Shown here: one piece after another, positions 31,298-39,980 of the stretch | Numbering within the stretch: position 1 is the stretch's first letter | Layout of the letters: each line of letters starts with the position of its first letter | Made by a program: the position numbers and the translations under genes | Source of the DNA: Streptomyces sp. TLI_235 | GTDB lineage: Bacteria > Actinomycetota > Actinomycetes > Streptomycetales > Streptomycetaceae | Direction of reading: 5' to 3' | Assembly (NCBI GenBank): GCA_002300355.1 | Contig: NSGV01000001.1 | Coordinates: 1,922,001-1,986,000, forward strand | Length of the DNA stretch: 64,000 nucleotides | The notes under the pieces: generated by a model | The model's database searches: none | Told to the model about the DNA's origin: nothing | Seen by the model: the letters and a program-made list of their open reading frames with translations, nothing else

Positions 31298-31338
31298 GCC
31301 GGAGGGCCACCCCGATCACCTCGGGGTGGCCCTCCGGC
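31298..31338 (+). terminator. strong hairpin after the catalase-like gene
   Basis: Perfect 18-bp arms GCCGGAGGGCCACCCCGA and its complement around the loop TCACC. It lies between convergent operons and probably ends both. Confidence 0.85.
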
Positions 31339-31464
31339 TTCTGCGCTTGGCCTCGGACCCCCTGAGGCATTCGCCGCCCCCGACCGCCCCCGACCGCCCC
31401 CGTCAGGGCGGAATGGTCGGCCGGGCGGCGGCGAGGGACACGGGGCCGGGGAGCGGACCCCGGG

Positions 31465-33456
31465 TCAGCCGCGTGCGCGGCTGCGGCGCTCGGATCCCAG
31501 AGCGGCGTAGTAGTCGAGGAGTTCGGGCGCGTCCACGGTGGTCGGGTTGACCACCTGCTCGGCGGGGGCGCCCTGGAGCAGCCGCTTCACTGGCACCTCC
31601 AGCTTCTTGCCGGTGCGCGTGTGGGGGATCGCCGGGACTTCGAGGATCTCGTCGGGGACGTGGCGGGGCGAGGCCTCGGCCCGGATCGCCTCCTTGATCT
31701 TCTCGCGCAGTGCCTGATCCAACGTCACCCCCGCTGCCGGGACGACGAACAGCGGCATCCAGTAGCCGCCGTCCGGTTCCTCCGCGCCGATGACCAGGGC
31801 TTCGGTGATCTCCGGGAGGCGCTCCACCGCGTCGTGGATGTCGGCGCTGCCGAGGCGGACGCCGTTGCGGTTGAGTGTGGAGTCGGAGCGGCCGTGGACG
31901 ACGACCGAGCCGTGGGAGGTGTGGGTGATCCAGTCGCCGTGGCGCCACACCCCGGGGTAGGTGGAGAAGTAGGCCTCGCGGTAGCGGCTGCCGTCGGGGT
32001 CGTTCCAGAAGCGGAGCGGCATCGAGGGCATGGGCCGGGTGACGACCAGTTCGCCGACCTCGTCGGTGACCGGGCGGCCCTCGGCGTCGTACGCGGCCAG
32101 CGCCACGCCCAGGTTGGGCGCGGACAGTTCGCCGGCCCAGATGGGGGTGGTGGGGGCGCTGCCGGCGAAGCCGGAGACGATGTCGGTGCCGCCGCTGGTG
32201 GAGGCCAGCAGGGCGTGTCCGCCGACGTGGTCGCGCACCCAGGGGTAGGCGGAGGCGGGCACGGCGGAGCCGGTGCAGCCGACCACGCGGACGGACGAGA
32301 GGTCGTGGACAGAGGGGTCGATGCCGAACTTGGCCATCCCGAGCAGGTACTGGGGACTGGTGCCGAACAGCGTGACCCGGTGGCGGGCGGCCAGCTCCCA
32401 CAGCACGTCGGGCTTGGCGAAGGGCGCCGGGCTGCCGTCGTAGGTGCAGGTGGTGGCGCCGGTCAGCAGCGTGGAGGCGACCAGGTTCCACATCATCCAG
32501 TGGGTGGTGGTGTACCACAGCAGCCGGCCGCCGGGACGGAGGTCCGAGTGCAGGCCGAGGGTCTTCAGGTGCTCCAGCAGCACGCCGCCGTGGCCGTGGA
32601 CGATGCCTTTGGGCAGGCCGGTGGTGCCGGAGGAGAAGACGACCCACAAGGGATGGTCGAACGGCAGTGGGGCGCAGGTGAGTTGCTCGGTCCGGCCGGC
32701 CGCCGCGGCCCAGGGCACGGCGAGGGACGGGTAGGTCGCCTCCACCTGGGGGAGCCGGACGTGGTCCACCAGCACGGTGGCCTTCAACGTCGGCAGGGCG
32801 AGGGCGAGTTCGAGGGCGGCCGCACGGCGGTCGTGGACCGTGCCGTTGAAGAGGTAGCCGTCGGCGGCGATCAGGACCGTCGGTTCCAGTTGGGCGAAGC
32901 GGTCGGCGGCGGCCTTGGGGGCGTAGTCCTGCCCGCACACCGACCAGATCGCGCCCAGGCTCGCGGCCGCCAGGAAGGCGACGATCGCGTGCGGGGTGTT
33001 CGGCAGGTAGCCGACGACCCGGTCGCCCGCCGCCACGCCCAGGTCGCGCAGGGTCGCGGCCACGGAGGCGACCTGGGAGCGCAGCTGGCCGCCGGTCACC
33101 TCGTACCCCGCCCCGGTCTCGTCGAGGGCGAGGACGGCCACGTCGTCGTCCCCGAGGTTGCGCAGCGCGTGGTGGGCGTAGTTGAGGGTGGCACCGGGGA
33201 ACCAGCGGGCGCCCGGCATGGTCTCCTCGGCCAGGACCTGCGCGTACGAGGCGTCGGCGTCGACCTGGAAGTACTCCCAGACCGCGCTCCAGAAACCTTC
33301 GAGGTCGGTGACCGACCAGCGGTGCAGGGCGGCGTAGTCGGAGCCGGCGGTCACGCCCCGGTGCTGCGCCGCCCAGGCGGCGAAGTCCACGATGCGGCTT
33401 GCCGCCGCGGTCTGCGGATCGGGCGTGGAGAAGGGGTCCGGGTACGGCGTTGTCAT
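31465..33456 (-). CDS. acetoacetate-CoA ligase
   Basis: A 663-residue adenylate-forming enzyme. The N-terminal acetyl-CoA-synthetase-like cap (LHRWSVTDLEGFWSAVWEYF) is typical of acetoacetyl-CoA synthetases. The P-loop is VVFSSGTTGLPKGIVHGHGG, the Y/LRGE-like region is TSGGTDIVSGFAG, the hinge region is HGRSDSTLNRNGVRLGS, and the catalytic lysine is at the C-terminus (IPHTRTGKKLEVPVKRLL). It activates acetoacetate or a related 3-oxoacid with ATP and CoA. The ATG overlaps the stop of the upstream hydroxylase by four bases, so it is the last gene of a four-gene catabolic operon and suggests that pathway yields a 3-oxoacid. Confidence 0.93.
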   Translation of the reverse strand: MTTPYPDPFSTPDPQTAAASRIVDFAAWAAQHRGVTAGSDYAALHRWSVTDLEGFWSAVWEYFQVDADASYAQVLAEETMPGARWFPGATLNYAHHALRNLGDDDVAVLALDETGAGYEVTGGQLRSQVASVAATLRDLGVAAGDRVVGYLPNTPHAIVAFLAAASLGAIWSVCGQDYAPKAAADRFAQLEPTVLIAADGYLFNGTVHDRRAAALELALALPTLKATVLVDHVRLPQVEATYPSLAVPWAAAAGRTEQLTCAPLPFDHPLWVVFSSGTTGLPKGIVHGHGGVLLEHLKTLGLHSDLRPGGRLLWYTTTHWMMWNLVASTLLTGATTCTYDGSPAPFAKPDVLWELAARHRVTLFGTSPQYLLGMAKFGIDPSVHDLSSVRVVGCTGSAVPASAYPWVRDHVGGHALLASTSGGTDIVSGFAGSAPTTPIWAGELSAPNLGVALAAYDAEGRPVTDEVGELVVTRPMPSMPLRFWNDPDGSRYREAYFSTYPGVWRHGDWITHTSHGSVVVHGRSDSTLNRNGVRLGSADIHDAVERLPEITEALVIGAEEPDGGYWMPLFVVPAAGVTLDQALREKIKEAIRAEASPRHVPDEILEVPAIPHTRTGKKLEVPVKRLLQGAPAEQVVNPTTVDAPELLDYYAALGSERRSRARG

Positions 33457-35045
33457 CGGGGGATGCTCCTCAACAGGCTCTCAGCGGCTGCTGGTTGGGA
33501 GGGCGAGGGGATTCGTGTGGTGTGCAGCAGGGACGCCCAGGCAGCCATGGCCGCGAAGTCGCCGCCGCCGCGCGGGACCACGTCCAGCACGACCCGGTCC
33601 GGCCGCAGCAGCACGGCGTCCACGCGCTTGGCGCGCATCCAGGCGGCCAGCAGGCCGCCGTCCCCGAGCTCGGACACGGCGACGGTCCGGGCGCCGAGGC
33701 CGGCGGCGACCGCCTGCACCGCGGGCGGCAGCGGGGCCAGGGTCAGCACGGCGAAGGAGTCGCCGAGCAGGTCGTCGAACCGGGTGCAGCCTCCCGGGCC
33801 GGCCACCCACGGCTGCGGGCAGAAGCGGCCCACCAGACCGCGACCCGCTCCGCCGGGGCGTCGCGGGACGAGCGGCCCGGCGGTCAGGGTGGGGCTGAGG
33901 CCGCGACCGGCCGCGGTGGTCAGACCTGGTATGCGGACGGCAGCGCCCAGCAGGCCCCGGCGCACGGCGGCGGCGCCGTCCTGGCCGCCGGTCATGGCCC
34001 ATCCCATGGCGACCGCCATCCGTATGACGCGCCGGGCGTGCGGCTTGCGCTCGCTCTCGTACGTGTCCAACAGCCGCTCGTCCGCACCCTGTTGCAGCAC
34101 CCAGGCCAGCTTCCAGCTGAGGTTGTAGGCGTCCCGCATGCCCGCGCACAGGCCCTGCCCGATGAACGGTGGCGTGAGGTGGGCCGCGTCGCCGAGGAGG
34201 AAGATCCGGCCCGCACGCCAGCGGTCGGCGATCCGCGCCCGGAAGGTGTACGCGGCCTGCCGCACCACTTCGACGTCGGCGTCGTGCGCGAGGTCGACCC
34301 AGGGCGCGAGCAGCTCCCGCAGCCGCTCGCGGTCGAGCTCCGCGCCGTCCGGGAGCCGGAACTCCCAACGGTAGCGGTCCTCCCCGATCCGCATGAACGT
34401 GGCCGGTCGCTGCGGGTCGCAGACCTGGTCGACGCCCTCCCAGCAGCGCACGGGGAGGCTGGTGCGGACGTCGATGACCGTCCACCGCTCCTCGAAGCGC
34501 AGGTCCTCCCAGGTGGCGCCGACGGCCTCGCGGGTGAGGCTGTTGGCGCCGTCGCAGCCGAGTACCGCGTCCGCCCGCAGCAGGTGCTCGCCTTCCTCGT
34601 CGCGGTAGGTGACCCGGACCGGTCCGGTGCCGTCCTGCTCGACCCCGGTGACCTCGGCCCCGCCGCGCAGCTCGCACTGCGGGGTGCGGGCCAGGGCGTC
34701 GCGCAGGACTCGCTCCAGCTCGGGCTGGTCGAACATGCTGGTCTGCGGGAAACCGTGCAGGCCCTGCCCGGTGCGGGAGAACTCCGCCATCGTCCGGTGC
34801 CGGGAGTCCAGCAGCCGCAGCCCGCGGGCTGGGCGGGCGATTGCGGTGAACTCCTCGTGGACTCCGGCGGCTTGGAGGATGCGGCACACCTCGTCGTCGG
34901 TGGCGACGGCGCGGGGCAGCGGGTAGACGTCCTGGTGGCGTTCGAGGAGGACGGTCCTCACGCCGCGCCGGGCCAGCAGGAGGGCGGCGGTGACGCCCAC
35001 GGGTCCGGCTCCGACGATCACCACGGGAACGTGCTGGGCGGTCAT
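33453..35045 (-). CDS. MhpA-like FAD-dependent aromatic hydroxylase
   Basis: A 530-residue class A flavoprotein monooxygenase. FAD-binding GxGxxG is VVIVGAGPVGVTAALLLARR near the N-terminus, the DG motif is VLGCDGANSLTREAVGA, and the GD motif is GRIFLLGDAAHLTPPFIGQG. Its overall layout matches 3-(3-hydroxyphenyl)propionate/3-hydroxycinnamate hydroxylase (MhpA) and relatives that hydroxylate a phenol ortho to give a catechol. It is flanked by an FAH-fold hydrolase and an extradiol dioxygenase in the same operon, which fits a role preparing the ring for cleavage. The exact substrate is not determined. Confidence 0.9.
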   Translation of the reverse strand: MTAQHVPVVIVGAGPVGVTAALLLARRGVRTVLLERHQDVYPLPRAVATDDEVCRILQAAGVHEEFTAIARPARGLRLLDSRHRTMAEFSRTGQGLHGFPQTSMFDQPELERVLRDALARTPQCELRGGAEVTGVEQDGTGPVRVTYRDEEGEHLLRADAVLGCDGANSLTREAVGATWEDLRFEERWTVIDVRTSLPVRCWEGVDQVCDPQRPATFMRIGEDRYRWEFRLPDGAELDRERLRELLAPWVDLAHDADVEVVRQAAYTFRARIADRWRAGRIFLLGDAAHLTPPFIGQGLCAGMRDAYNLSWKLAWVLQQGADERLLDTYESERKPHARRVIRMAVAMGWAMTGGQDGAAAVRRGLLGAAVRIPGLTTAAGRGLSPTLTAGPLVPRRPGGAGRGLVGRFCPQPWVAGPGGCTRFDDLLGDSFAVLTLAPLPPAVQAVAAGLGARTVAVSELGDGGLLAAWMRAKRVDAVLLRPDRVVLDVVPRGGGDFAAMAAWASLLHTTRIPSPSQPAAAESLLRSIPR

Positions 35046-35091
35046 GTGCGGCTCGATTCGGTTCTCGTTCGCGTCGGCGCCGACGCGTCGG

Positions 35092-36030
35092 TCATTTCGC
35101 GTCGGTGACGGAGGTGCGCTGCCGGCCGAGGTCGATGCGCCGGTCCGCGGTGGCGATGGACGCGGTTACCACGTCACCGGTGCGCAGGTAGTGGGGGTTC
35201 TTCTCCTGACTCTTGAAGAACGCCTTCCACTTCACCGCCGGCGGCAGCAGCGCGCCGATCTTCTCGACGGCCTTCGGTGGGGCCTTGAGGGCGGTGCCAC
35301 CCGGGGTGCCGGTCAGCAGCAGGTCGCCCGGGTCGAGGGCCTGGAAGCGCGCGAGCAGCGTCAGCGCCTGCGCCGGGCGGACGATCATGTCGGCGAGGGT
35401 GCGGTCCTGACGCAGCTCGCCGTTGACGGACAACTGCAGCCGAAGGTCCAGGAGATGGGCGAAGTCCTCCGGCTCCAGCAGAGTGAGATGGGGGCCGGTC
35501 GGGGTGAAGGTGGGGTAGGACTTGCTCTCGTAGAACTGTGTCTTCGTCAGCTGGACGTCGCGTGCGCTGACGTCGTTGGTGACCACGAGCCCAGCGACGT
35601 ACGAAGGCAAGTCGCGGTCCTCGACGACGGTGCCGACCGGCAGCGGGGCGCCCAGGACCAGGCCGAGCTCGATCTCGTAGTCGAGGAAGCGCACGTGCGA
35701 GGGTCGGACGATGCTGTCGTTGGGCCCGCTGACAGAGCCGGACGCCTTGCGGAAGAACGTGGGCGGGATCTCGCCGGTGAAGCCCGAATCCCGGGCATGG
35801 CTACGGTAGTTGACCATCTGCGCGACGACCCGGCAGGGCGTGGTGACCGGGGACAGCGCCACCAGGTCGGCGACGGGCGTGCCGGACTCGCCGGACCCGG
35901 CGGCCGCCGCGACGGCGGCGCGGTCGGCCAGCAGTTCGGGTGTGGTCGCGGCCTTGGTGTCAACCGGGACGGCGTGGTCGCCGCGGACGACCCACCACCC
36001 CTCGGCGGTACGCAGGACGTTGGTGCTCAT
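35092..36030 (-). CDS. fumarylacetoacetate hydrolase family protein
   Basis: A 312-residue FAH-fold enzyme. The ATG at 36030 is used instead of the longer frame because it gives the family's usual beginning (MSTNVLRTAEGWWVV). Core motifs are VAQMVNYRSHARDSGF, then VRFLDYEIELGLVLG with metal-binding acidic residues, VTNDVSARDVQ, and TGTPGGTALKAPP. The family cleaves or isomerises C-C bonds in ring-cleavage products (fumarylpyruvate, hydroxymuconate derivatives, acylpyruvates). Its place between the dioxygenase and hydroxylase genes implies it processes the ring-fission product. Confidence 0.91.
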   Translation of the reverse strand: MSTNVLRTAEGWWVVRGDHAVPVDTKAATTPELLADRAAVAAAAGSGESGTPVADLVALSPVTTPCRVVAQMVNYRSHARDSGFTGEIPPTFFRKASGSVSGPNDSIVRPSHVRFLDYEIELGLVLGAPLPVGTVVEDRDLPSYVAGLVVTNDVSARDVQLTKTQFYESKSYPTFTPTGPHLTLLEPEDFAHLLDLRLQLSVNGELRQDRTLADMIVRPAQALTLLARFQALDPGDLLLTGTPGGTALKAPPKAVEKIGALLPPAVKWKAFFKSQEKNPHYLRTGDVVTASIATADRRIDLGRQRTSVTDAK

Positions 36031-36064
36031 GTCGGTTGCCTTTGCGTGAAGGGGGTGGACGGAG

Positions 36065-37222
36065 TCAGGAGTTGGCGGCCTTGAGCAGGCCGAGCAGGCG
36101 TGCCGGGTCCATCTCGTTGTCGCCGCGCAGGGCCTGGAAGACGTCGCGGATGCGCTGCGGGGAGGGACTGGCGCCCAGGAAGTCGCGGGTGGCCGGCGGA
36201 CCCCACTGCGCGAGCCCGGTGGTGGACATGGGCGCCCAGCCGGGCTCCACGTCGCAGGAGAACAGGTCGCCGTCGGAGAAGTGCTCCAGCATGAAGCGGT
36301 CCGGATCGCGCCAGTAGTCGAACAGCTGGCTGCCCTGGATGTGCCGTCCGATGCCCCAGCTGCGCTGGTAGCCGCGCTCCTTGAGGTACTCGCCACCGGT
36401 GGCGATCGCGTCCAGGTCGGTGACCTGGTAGGCGGAGTGGACGTAGCCGTTGCCGGGGCCCAGGTGCAGGGCCAGGGTGTGGTGGTCCACGGCCAGGCTG
36501 CCCTGGTCGCAGCGGATGAAGGCCATCGTGGGGCCGCGGTCGCGCTGGCCGTCCAGGAAGAGGAAGTCGGACACGATCATGCCGAGGGTGTCCAGGTACC
36601 AGTCCAGCGCCTGGGCGAACACGCGGGTCTCCAGCACCACGTGGCCCAGCCGCTGGATCCGGGACGGCTCCCGCGGCGGCCGCTGCGTGGCGTTGGTCCG
36701 GCGGTGGTCGGTGCCAGTGTTGAGCAGCAACGTCCGCTGTTCGGGCAGGGCCGGCAGCTCCTCGCCGCAGTAGACGACGCGCACCGGCAGGCCCGAGGGG
36801 TCGAGCAGGTCCACCGTCCGGCCCCCGCCGGGCACGTCCGCGTCCCGTACGGCGGAGCCGACGGCGCGGGCGAGCCGGTCCAGGTCGGCCCGCTCGGCCG
36901 CACGGAAGACCGGGCCGATGAAGCGGGAGGTGCGGCCCTTGCGGATCACCATGCAGGGCGAGCCCGCGAAGGTGCCCCGCAGCCACAGCTCGCGCTCGGT
37001 GCGCGCGGCGACGGCGAACCCGAAGTCGCGGGCGAAGACCTCCGCCCGGTCCAGGTCGGGCTTCTCGAACTCCAGCCAGGCCAGGTCGGCCACCTTGATC
37101 ACGGGGTTCCGCGACCTTCCGGGGTGCTCGCCACGCAGGGCGCCCTGCTCGCTGTGGAGGTCCTGGTGGGCCGTCCGCAGGCCGGTGGCGCCGACCGCGT
37201 CGACGGGGGTTGTTTCGGACAT
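36065..37222 (-). CDS. extradiol (VOC-type) ring-cleavage dioxygenase
   Basis: A 385-residue two-domain vicinal-oxygen-chelate protein. The ATG at 37222 (MSETTPVDAVGATGLR) is chosen over the longer frame, which would run across the operator region. The first domain (IKVADLAWLEFEKPDLDRAE) is structural. The second carries the candidate Fe(II) ligands: His in RLGHVVLETRVFA, His in AVDHHTLALHLG, and Glu in RDPDRFMLEHFSDGD. It probably cleaves a catechol next to the diol. First gene of the operon read away from the TetR gene. Confidence 0.88.
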   Translation of the reverse strand: MSETTPVDAVGATGLRTAHQDLHSEQGALRGEHPGRSRNPVIKVADLAWLEFEKPDLDRAEVFARDFGFAVAARTERELWLRGTFAGSPCMVIRKGRTSRFIGPVFRAAERADLDRLARAVGSAVRDADVPGGGRTVDLLDPSGLPVRVVYCGEELPALPEQRTLLLNTGTDHRRTNATQRPPREPSRIQRLGHVVLETRVFAQALDWYLDTLGMIVSDFLFLDGQRDRGPTMAFIRCDQGSLAVDHHTLALHLGPGNGYVHSAYQVTDLDAIATGGEYLKERGYQRSWGIGRHIQGSQLFDYWRDPDRFMLEHFSDGDLFSCDVEPGWAPMSTTGLAQWGPPATRDFLGASPSPQRIRDVFQALRGDNEMDPARLLGLLKAANS

Positions 37223-37305
37223 GGTGTCCTCCAGGCAACATTGCTGTAATGAGGAAATCATCATCTCTGAGCGTTCGATCGTCAATAGCTGCCCTCCGGG
37301 CAAGG

Positions 37306-37342
37306 TGATGACTTCATCAGTCATGTACTGATGACGTCATCA
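37306..37342. promoter_or_regulatory. pair of TGATGACNTCATCA palindromes
   Basis: TGATGACTTCATCA (37306-37319) and TGATGACGTCATCA (37329-37342, perfect palindrome), centres 23 bases apart, between the divergent dioxygenase and TetR genes. They are probable operators of the adjacent TetR protein. Confidence 0.75.
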
Positions 37343-37382
37343 GAACTGTGGCATTGTGGGGAGTGTTGCTAGACTTTGGCGC

Positions 37383-38018
37383 ATGTCGACGTCAGCCCCG
37401 CCCCAGAACCGATTCGAACGGCGTCGTGCCGAGACCCGTCAGGCGCTCATCCGGGCCGCCCGGCAGATACTCGCCGAGGCCGGCGACACGAACGTGAGCA
37501 TCCAGACGATCGCGGAACGCGCGGATGTCGGCTTCGGCACCTTCTACAACCACTTCGACTCCAAGACGGAGCTGTTCGACGCCGCCGTGCAGGACGCCCT
37601 GGAGGAGCTGGGTCAGACCTTCGACCGGCACCTGGAAGGCGTCGACGACCCGGCGGAACTCGTGGCCGCGGGCTTCCGGCTCAGCGCGCGCCTGGCCGTC
37701 GCCCGGCCCGAACTGATGCAGGTCCTGCGCTACCGCGGCCTCGGTCACATCTACTCCGAGTCGGGCCTGGCCCCGCGCGCCGCGCGCGATCTGGAGATCG
37801 GTATGACCTCCGGCCGGTTCACCATTTCGGACCCGGCCAGTGCCCTGGTGGCCCTCGGGGGCTCACTGCTGGCACTGGTGGAGCAGCGTTTCGCCCGCCC
37901 GGAACTCGACGGCGACGAGGCCGCGTCCAACCTGGCCGAGATGCTGCTGCGGATGCTGGGGCTCACCCCGGAGGACGCCCACGAGGTCGCCCACCGCCCG
38001 CTGCCCGACATCGACTGA
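37383..38018 (+). CDS. TetR-family regulator of the catabolic operon
   Basis: A 211-residue TetR protein. The HTH is RQALIRAARQILAEAGDTNV, then IQTIAERADVGFGTFYNHFD. The ATG at 37383 starts MSTSAPPQNRFERRR, a usual TetR opening. The C-terminal domain ends LAEMLLRMLGLTPEDAHE. It is divergent from the extradiol dioxygenase operon across 160 bases containing two matching palindromes, so it most likely represses that operon and itself and is released by an aromatic intermediate. Confidence 0.92.
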   Translation: MSTSAPPQNRFERRRAETRQALIRAARQILAEAGDTNVSIQTIAERADVGFGTFYNHFDSKTELFDAAVQDALEELGQTFDRHLEGVDDPAELVAAGFRLSARLAVARPELMQVLRYRGLGHIYSESGLAPRAARDLEIGMTSGRFTISDPASALVALGGSLLALVEQRFARPELDGDEAASNLAEMLLRMLGLTPEDAHEVAHRPLPDID

Positions 38019-38210
38019 TTCGGCCGCCCCAGTGCCGGAGCCAGTGGGGCTGCCTGGCCGCTTCTCGACTCGGCGGAGCGACCGTGAGGGAGAGTCTGGA
38101 GGACCGAGCTGCCGCCACCATTGGAGGTCGTGCCCGTCACGAGGACGGCCCGCGTGTCGGGCCCGCGTGCGGTCGGCGGGTGTTATCAATGACAATCTCG
38201 GACCGTTCGA

Positions 38211-38985
38211 TCATGTAGGCCTGAGCGCACAACCAGCAACGCTGTCGTTCAGGGACGGGCGATCTGGTGGCGTAGCACGAGGATCTCCACGTCCAAGTGG
38301 TTCGACCGCGAGGTGTGGACCCGCGCCGTCAACGACGCGGGCTACGCCGTCACCCGGCGGCCGAGCAGGAGTGGCCGAAGTTGGTGATCGCCCGCAGGCG
38401 AGTCGGTGACGTGCGGCGGCTGTCCGGGATGCGACGAAAGCGAAGCGGCCAGCGAACGGTGACGCCACGACGCGCGCGCCCTGCCCCTTGGCGATGGTCA
38501 GGGCCGGCTCGCCCATCCAGGCGGCGTCCACCTGCCCGCCCTCCATGGCGGCCGGCATCTGGTCGAACGGCATCTCGGCGAACTTGATCTTCGAGGTGTC
38601 ACCACGGTCCTTGCGCACCGTCTCGCGGATCGTGGTGTCCCTGACGTTCTGCAGCGTGTTCACCGCCACCGTCTTGCCGACGAGATCCTTGGCCGACTTG
38701 ATCGCACTGTCCTTCTTGACGGCCACCGCGCTGATGTCCTTGCCGACGTCACCGGTCGAAGCGGTCCCGCTGACCACGGACTGACCGACACACCCTTGGT
38801 CAGGGCGATCATCAGCGAGGTGACATTGCTGAAACTGCTCACCTCGCCGGGGATGATCGCGGCGCCACCCTGGGGGCTTCCATCTTCAGGTCGATGCCCC
38901 GGCTGCTGAAAAACCCCTTTCATCGCCCCGATCTCCGGCGGTATCCGGACCAGATTGCTGCCGTAGAGCACGAAGCGCTTGACCG
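38211..38985 (-). pseudogene. ABC transporter substrate-binding protein (NMT1/SsuA-like), broken
   Basis: Pieces in at least three frames form one protein. Near 38880-38985: LYGSNLVRIPPEIGAMKG, then FFSSRGIDLKMEAP after a shift. Near 38780-38880: IPGEVSSFSNVTSLMIALTK. From about 38775: VVSGTASTGDVGKDISAVAV, KDLVGKTVAVNTLQNVRDTT, MEGGQVDAAWMGEPALTIAK. This is the periplasmic-binding fold of the NMT1/SsuA group, used for sulfonates, nitrate or aromatic acids. The signal peptide and N-terminus are missing and a transposase scrap takes their place. It is certainly not functional as read. Confidence 0.75.
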
Positions 38986-39275
38986 CCGTCAACTTGGCGC
39001 CGTGCTCGACGGGGGCGCGTCCGGCGGCCAGGATCCGGTTGGCCTGCTTCTGGCCCGGGGTGAGCTTGCGGGCGCGGGTGGCCTTGTGGCCGGTGACGAT
39101 GACCTGGTCATCGGCGTTTTTGGGCTTGTCCGCGCCCAGGAAGCCGAGGTCGGCCAGGGCGCCGAGGCCGGCTGTCTTCAGGTGTTCGACGATCTTGTCG
39201 CGGCGGGCGGCGGTGGCGTCGTGGGTGCGGCCGGGCCGGGAATCGAGGGTATTGACCCGCACCGAACCGCTCAAA
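38986..39275 (-). pseudogene. DDE transposase fragment (IS5/Harbinger-like C-terminal part)
   Basis: The minus-strand frame reads LDSRPGRTHDATAARRDKIV, TAGLGALADLGFLGADKP, and KLTPGQKQANRILAAGRAPV followed by EHG. This matches the C-terminal half of the DDE_Tnp_4 transposases common in Streptomyces, where the Glu of APVEHGFAHLKNWR is the last catalytic residue. After EHG the sequence crosses into the substrate-binding-protein remnant. The N-terminal half is absent. Confidence 0.65.
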
Positions 39276-39491
39276 CGTCATGTGGCCGGACTTCTTGCGC
39301 TCGCAGGCCGAGGTGATCTTGGCGATGGACTCTTCTCCCCTGGAGGCTCATGGATTGGCTGAAGTCTGCGCCATTCATGCGGAGTTCCTTCGAGCCCAGG
39401 CCGAAGGCTGCGCCCCTGCCCGAGTGGGTGCAGGCGTTGTAACCTCCGCGTGGGCTCATGCCTTGTCAGAGACGCTGGGACGTCCGTCGCT

Positions 39492-39944
39492 TCAATCCCA
39501 GTCGGCCAGTTCGAACACGGGGAGTTCGGACGTGTGCTTGTCAAACCTGAACCGTACACGGGCCCCAGCCCAGAGCTGCTCGAGCGGGGCGCCGAGGACC
39601 GTGCCATTTATCAGGGGACCCTCGTCCAGCTGGATCACAGTGAACTGGTGTGCAGTTGCCGAGTAGCGGCCTATCGCGGGAGGCGTCACTACCTGCCCGA
39701 GGCCGCTGCTCCACTCCCAGCGGAATTGATCATTGCGACACACGCGACAGATCAGGCTGCGCCGGGGCTGCGCGGACCCGCACCACGTGCAGCGCTGGAA
39801 CTGCAGTTCGGCGGGCTGGTCGACGTCGGCGGCAGAGGCTTCCGACAGTTGCGTGTTTTCCTCCCTCGGGCGGTGATCGCGGACACTTGTCGCTGCGAAT
39901 GGAGCGAGAACGGTGGCTCGCGGGAGGGGAAGGAAGCCGACCAT
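39492..39944 (-). CDS. DUF35 zinc-ribbon/OB-fold protein
   Basis: The conserved part is a rubredoxin-like zinc ribbon, CTWCGSAQPRRSLICRVCRN (CxxC...CxxC), followed by an OB-fold (WSSGLGQVV, ATAHQFTVIQLDEGPLINGT, LWAGARVRFRFD) ending PVFELADWD. Such DUF35 proteins work with thiolases or acyl-CoA hydratases as CoA-binding partners. The listed start gives an unlikely basic leader. A GGGAGG ribosome site lies further in, before ACG-CAA-CTG, so the natural start may be a mutated or non-standard codon about 25 residues later. It is 36 bases downstream of etfA and may belong to that operon. Confidence 0.72.
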   Translation of the reverse strand: MVGFLPLPRATVLAPFAATSVRDHRPREENTQLSEASAADVDQPAELQFQRCTWCGSAQPRRSLICRVCRNDQFRWEWSSGLGQVVTPPAIGRYSATAHQFTVIQLDEGPLINGTVLGAPLEQLWAGARVRFRFDKHTSELPVFELADWD

Positions 39945-39980
39945 CCCGATTGCTGACGGCTCCCTTCCCTGCGCCGTCTC

